This document shows positions 8,416-10,894 of a stretch of 10,894 bases of DNA, piece by piece. Where the stretch lies: NCBI GenBank assembly GCA_902984215.1, contig CADWAF010005148.1, positions 1-10,894 of the forward strand, in the 5' to 3' direction. The position numbers were made by a program, and so were the translations under genes. The stretch's first letter is position 1; the number at the start of each line of letters is the position of its first letter. The stretch comes from Willaertia magna. Taxonomy: Eukaryota; Heterolobosea; Eutetramitea; Acrasida; Naegleriidae. The notes below the pieces were generated by a model. It did not search any database. It was given only the letters and a program-made list of their open reading frames with translations, and was not told where the DNA came from.

Positions 8416-8421
8416 TTTATT
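8416..8421 (-). terminator. Candidate poly(A) signal AATAAA overlapping stop of CX9C gene
   Basis: AATAAA starts on the last base of the TAA stop codon of the gene ending at 8421. Only 69 bases separate that stop from the next ATG, so a signal this early would suit the tight spacing. Confidence 0.35.
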
Positions 8422-9368
8422 TAGTCTTGTAAATTATCAACTACATTCTTTTCTATAAATCTCATACAATTTGCAACTTTAGTATCTTCTGAAAGACAAG
8501 AGTATAAGATATATGAATTTGTTGATTCTATATCAGTATTATCAGTAGATTGTCTTAAACATTGTTCAATTTGACTACGACACATAATACTTCCTAAACG
8601 TGTCATATATTCCATATATGGAATAAAACATCTTGATGATAAACTCTTTGTATTTATAGTATTCATTGAAAACTTATTTTGATTATCTTTCTTAAAAAAT
8701 CTATCTTTTGCACATGTCTTTAAATCTTCATATTGTTGTTGAGCTACATTCTTTGTAATTTCACTAACTAACAAAGAAGTTTTATTTGCATCATTTATTG
8801 ATTGACTTTCAACATTTTCAAAAACTTGTTTCATAAAACCTAAATTTTGTTTCTTTAAAAAACTTGAAGCATTTGGGAAAATTTGTTTCACAGGGAAACT
8901 TGTGGAACCTAATTTTTTATTTCTTTCTAAAACAAAATCTTTAAAGTTTTTATTTGTTTCAGGATCATCTTCTTTGCAATGCATTAAATTAAAATAAAAT
9001 TGATTAAATGCATCTTGTGATTCTTTACGTAAAGGGCTTTCTTCAGAGTTAAAAGAAACATATTTTTGTAAACATTTTGATCCTTTTAATAAATAAAAAG
9101 AACATAATTGTTCAATATAACCAGTTTGTCCTAATTGATTATCTCCAGTAATTATTGAAGCATTTTGAAAACAATAATTCATAGCTTCAAAAGTTTTATA
9201 TATATCCTTTTGTTCATCGTTTAAATTCTTTTCCGAATATTGAAGAGAAGAATAATAATCATTTAAAGTAATATTATCTGTAGTAAATTTATTTGGAAAT
9301 TTCGCACTTGTTGCGCTAACATTATTTGTTGTTGATTGTTTTCCTTCGCTGTTGTTATTTTCACTCAT
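8421..9368 (-). CDS. Unrecognised cysteine-containing protein with two CX9C motifs
   Basis: A single-exon frame of 315 residues; ATG context AAAAAAATGAG is typical for this window. I do not recognise the family. The N-terminal 30 residues are Asn/Ser/Thr-rich with no signal peptide or membrane segment. Ten cysteines occur (66, 89, 99, 131, 219, 247, 263, 270, 291, 301). Two pairs have CX9C spacing: Cys89-Cys99 and Cys291-Cys301. CX9C pairs on helices are the hallmark of disulphide-bonded proteins imported into the mitochondrial intermembrane space by the Mia40 route, which also lack presequences. However, classic members have two CX9C pairs close together in a small domain, whereas here they are 190 residues apart, and Cys263-Cys270 is CX6C. 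A C-terminal helical hairpin (about 250-310) could carry disulphides. This is a weak structural hint, not a family assignment. Confidence 0.75.
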   Translation of the reverse strand: MSENNNSEGKQSTTNNVSATSAKFPNKFTTDNITLNDYYSSLQYSEKNLNDEQKDIYKTFEAMNYCFQNASIITGDNQLGQTGYIEQLCSFYLLKGSKCLQKYVSFNSEESPLRKESQDAFNQFYFNLMHCKEDDPETNKNFKDFVLERNKKLGSTSFPVKQIFPNASSFLKKQNLGFMKQVFENVESQSINDANKTSLLVSEITKNVAQQQYEDLKTCAKDRFFKKDNQNKFSMNTINTKSLSSRCFIPYMEYMTRLGSIMCRSQIEQCLRQSTDNTDIESTNSYILYSCLSEDTKVANCMRFIEKNVVDNLQD

Positions 9369-9494
9369 TTTTTCTATTCAAATTTTTTCAATCTTTTTTC
9401 AATCAAAAAGAAAGGCGCTCAATTTTAATTACGAATTTATTTTTCGTGTTGGAATACATTACAATGTGTCTATAGAAAGAGTTTAATAATATTA

Positions 9495-9500
9495 TTTATT
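9495..9500 (-). terminator. Candidate poly(A) signal AATAAA for serine acetyltransferase
   Basis: AATAAA on the minus strand 13 bases after the serine acetyltransferase stop. It sits in the 145-bp spacer 9369-9513, which also holds the promoter of the CX9C gene. Confidence 0.4.
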
Positions 9501-9513
9501 GTAATAAAAAAGT

Positions 9514-10894
9514 TTAAATACCAGCACCATCAACTAAAATTTCTGGAGTATTACTTTCAAATAGAATTTTAAAACATTCATGTTCAGATGGTTCAACAAC
9601 AAATGGAGCTTCATCATGAATATTTTGTTTCAAGTCATTTAATTTAGTCAATTCAATTTGTTTCTTCTTTTCTTGTTCCTTCTCTTCTTTATGTATTACT
9701 CCATTCAATATGGTTGAATTATTATTTATAATATTACCATTCATCTTTTCATCATTTTCTTCATCACTTCCCACTAATCCATGTTTCTTTAAAATTTCTT
9801 TTAATGAAGCAATTTCTTGTTCCAAACGTTTTTCTCTTAAATATAAAACTCGAATAGCTTGAGCATCAATATCATCATATTGATAAATACTTGATGTACC
9901 ATTATTAGATTGTTGATGTTTAGCTAAGAAAGTATTCAAAACAGTTGTTGGAGAGAAAATTCCACCACTAGACGTAGAAGGTGGAATTAATTGTGTGAAT
10001 TGTTTAACAACATCTTCTTTCTTATTATTATCTTCTTCATTCGTTGTTTGTTTTTGTTGTTGTACTTGTTCAGTCAACACAGTTGTCTGTGATTTTTCTT
10101 CAACTTTTGCTTCTTCCTTATTATTAGTACTAGTATTGGTATTGTTATTCTTATTCTTTATGCATCTTGCTGGAACGCCAACTAATGTACAATCACTTGG
10201 ACTATCTTTTACAACAACACTACCTGCGCCTATCTTTACATTTGATCCAATTACAATATTACCAAGAACTTTAGCTCCAGCTCCAACCACAACATTATCT
10301 CCAAGAGCTTTTCAAAATTAAATTCATTGTTAAATAAATAAATTAAAACGGTAAAAAAAAACTTACTTGGATGTCTCTTTCCAATTTCCTTTCCAGTACC
10401 ACCAAGAGTACTTCCTTGATATAAAGTACAATAGTTTCCAACAATAGTTGTTTCACCAACGACAACGCCAGAACCATGATCTATAAAGAAACCTTTACCT
10501 ATTTGTGCACCTGGATGTATTTCAACTCCAGTAAAACTTCTGACAATTATACTTATTAATTTTGCAATAAATTGTAATACTTTACAAAAGAAAAATATCC
10601 AATCATCTTCATGACCTTTTTGATATAATAAATAATATAAACAATGACTTATTCTATAAGTAATAACAGCCCATAAACCAGGGTATAATATTAATTCTAA
10701 ATAATTATCAAAAGCAGGATCATTTTCAATAATAACTTTAATATCTTCTTTAATTTGTGAAATAATCGGTTCAGAACAAACACAAACTGTAGTGTGATCT
10801 TTTATTTCATTATGTGGTTTTTGTTTAACTGTACTCAACTTTGAAATTTTAGATAATAATTCTTCTTCTTGTTGGATTTTCTTTACTGAAGAAA
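9514..10894 (-). CDS. cysE: Serine O-acetyltransferase (EpsC/CysE type) with long C-terminal extension, 5' partial
   Basis: Makes O-acetylserine from L-serine and acetyl-CoA, the first step of cysteine synthesis. The visible part has 439 residues in two exons (10894-10367 and 10307-9514). The frame is open to the right edge with no ATG, so the true start lies outside; TTTCTTCAG at the edge could also be a splice acceptor. Helical N-terminal part: [13 protein letters not shown] and [14 protein letters not shown]. The left-handed beta-helix (about 122-226) has [20 protein letters not shown], with catalytic Asp138/His139, then [19 protein letters not shown] and, across the intron, [18 protein letters not shown], ending in GVPAR. 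These match the bacterial EpsC-type form. After GVPAR come ~95 residues of Asn/Gln/Glu/Lys-rich sequence, a coiled-coil helix (320-351), another charged stretch and the final LVDGAGI. The terminal Ile resembles the tail by which CysE enters the CysK active site. Enzyme identity is firm; complex formation is inferred. Confidence 0.9.
10308..10366 (-). other. Intron in serine acetyltransferase gene (59 bp)
   Basis: Donor GTAAGT (10366-10361), acceptor TTGAAAAG ending at 10308, phase 1. Joining A to CT makes Thr176 and restores [19 protein letters not shown], a continuous stretch highly typical of the family. Confidence 0.92.

Noticed and set aside
9995..10321. Plus-strand hydrophobic, Leu/Val/Cys-rich frame opposite serine acetyltransferase
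   Set aside because: Looks like a membrane protein but is the complement of Asn/Gln/Glu/Lys-rich codons of the acetyltransferase extension, and it crosses the true intron boundary.

Overview
The window looks like nuclear DNA of a compact, AT-rich protist genome. The best match in style is a heterolobosean amoeba such as Naegleria; this is an inference from gene content and intron style, not from a database match. The evidence for a eukaryote is direct. Five short introns (41-71 bp), all with the donor GTAAGT, join open frames into recognisable domains. RCC1, RhoGAP, MORN and fatty-acid-amide-hydrolase families are present, AATAAA-type signals follow several stop codons, and there are no bacterial ribosome-binding sites. 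The standard genetic code fits throughout.

Layout, left to right. (1) A plant-type fatty acid amide hydrolase (minus, 44-2010), with a small first exon encoding a membrane anchor. (2) An RCC1-repeat protein (minus, 2110-3623) that ends where a BTB domain would begin. (3) A 394-bp divergent intergenic region, 3624-4017. (4) A low-complexity, probably nuclear protein (plus, 4018-5142), the only plus-strand gene. (5) A RhoGAP-MORN fusion (minus, 5152-7026), convergent with the previous gene with only 9 bases between the stop codons. (6) An unrecognised helical protein with a KKRK cluster and a hidden second exon (minus, 7164-8351). (7) An unrecognised cysteine-containing protein with two CX9C motifs (minus, 8421-9368). 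(8) A bacterial-type serine acetyltransferase, 5'-partial at the right edge (minus, 9514-10894), with a long low-complexity extension that still ends in the DG...GI-type tail typical of partners of cysteine synthase.

The genes do not form an obvious pathway. Themes include lipid-amide turnover at membranes, Rho-family GTPase control at membranes, probable nuclear proteins, and cysteine synthesis. Splicing matters most here: four of the five introns interrupt or extend a domain, so reading single open frames would give truncated or split genes (two RCC1 halves, a RhoGAP half plus a MORN protein, and two halves of the acetyltransferase). I found no tRNA, rRNA, CRISPR, transposon or virus-like sequence. 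No candidate new defence or mobile system is visible. The most unusual items are the RhoGAP-MORN fusion and the modified serine acetyltransferase.
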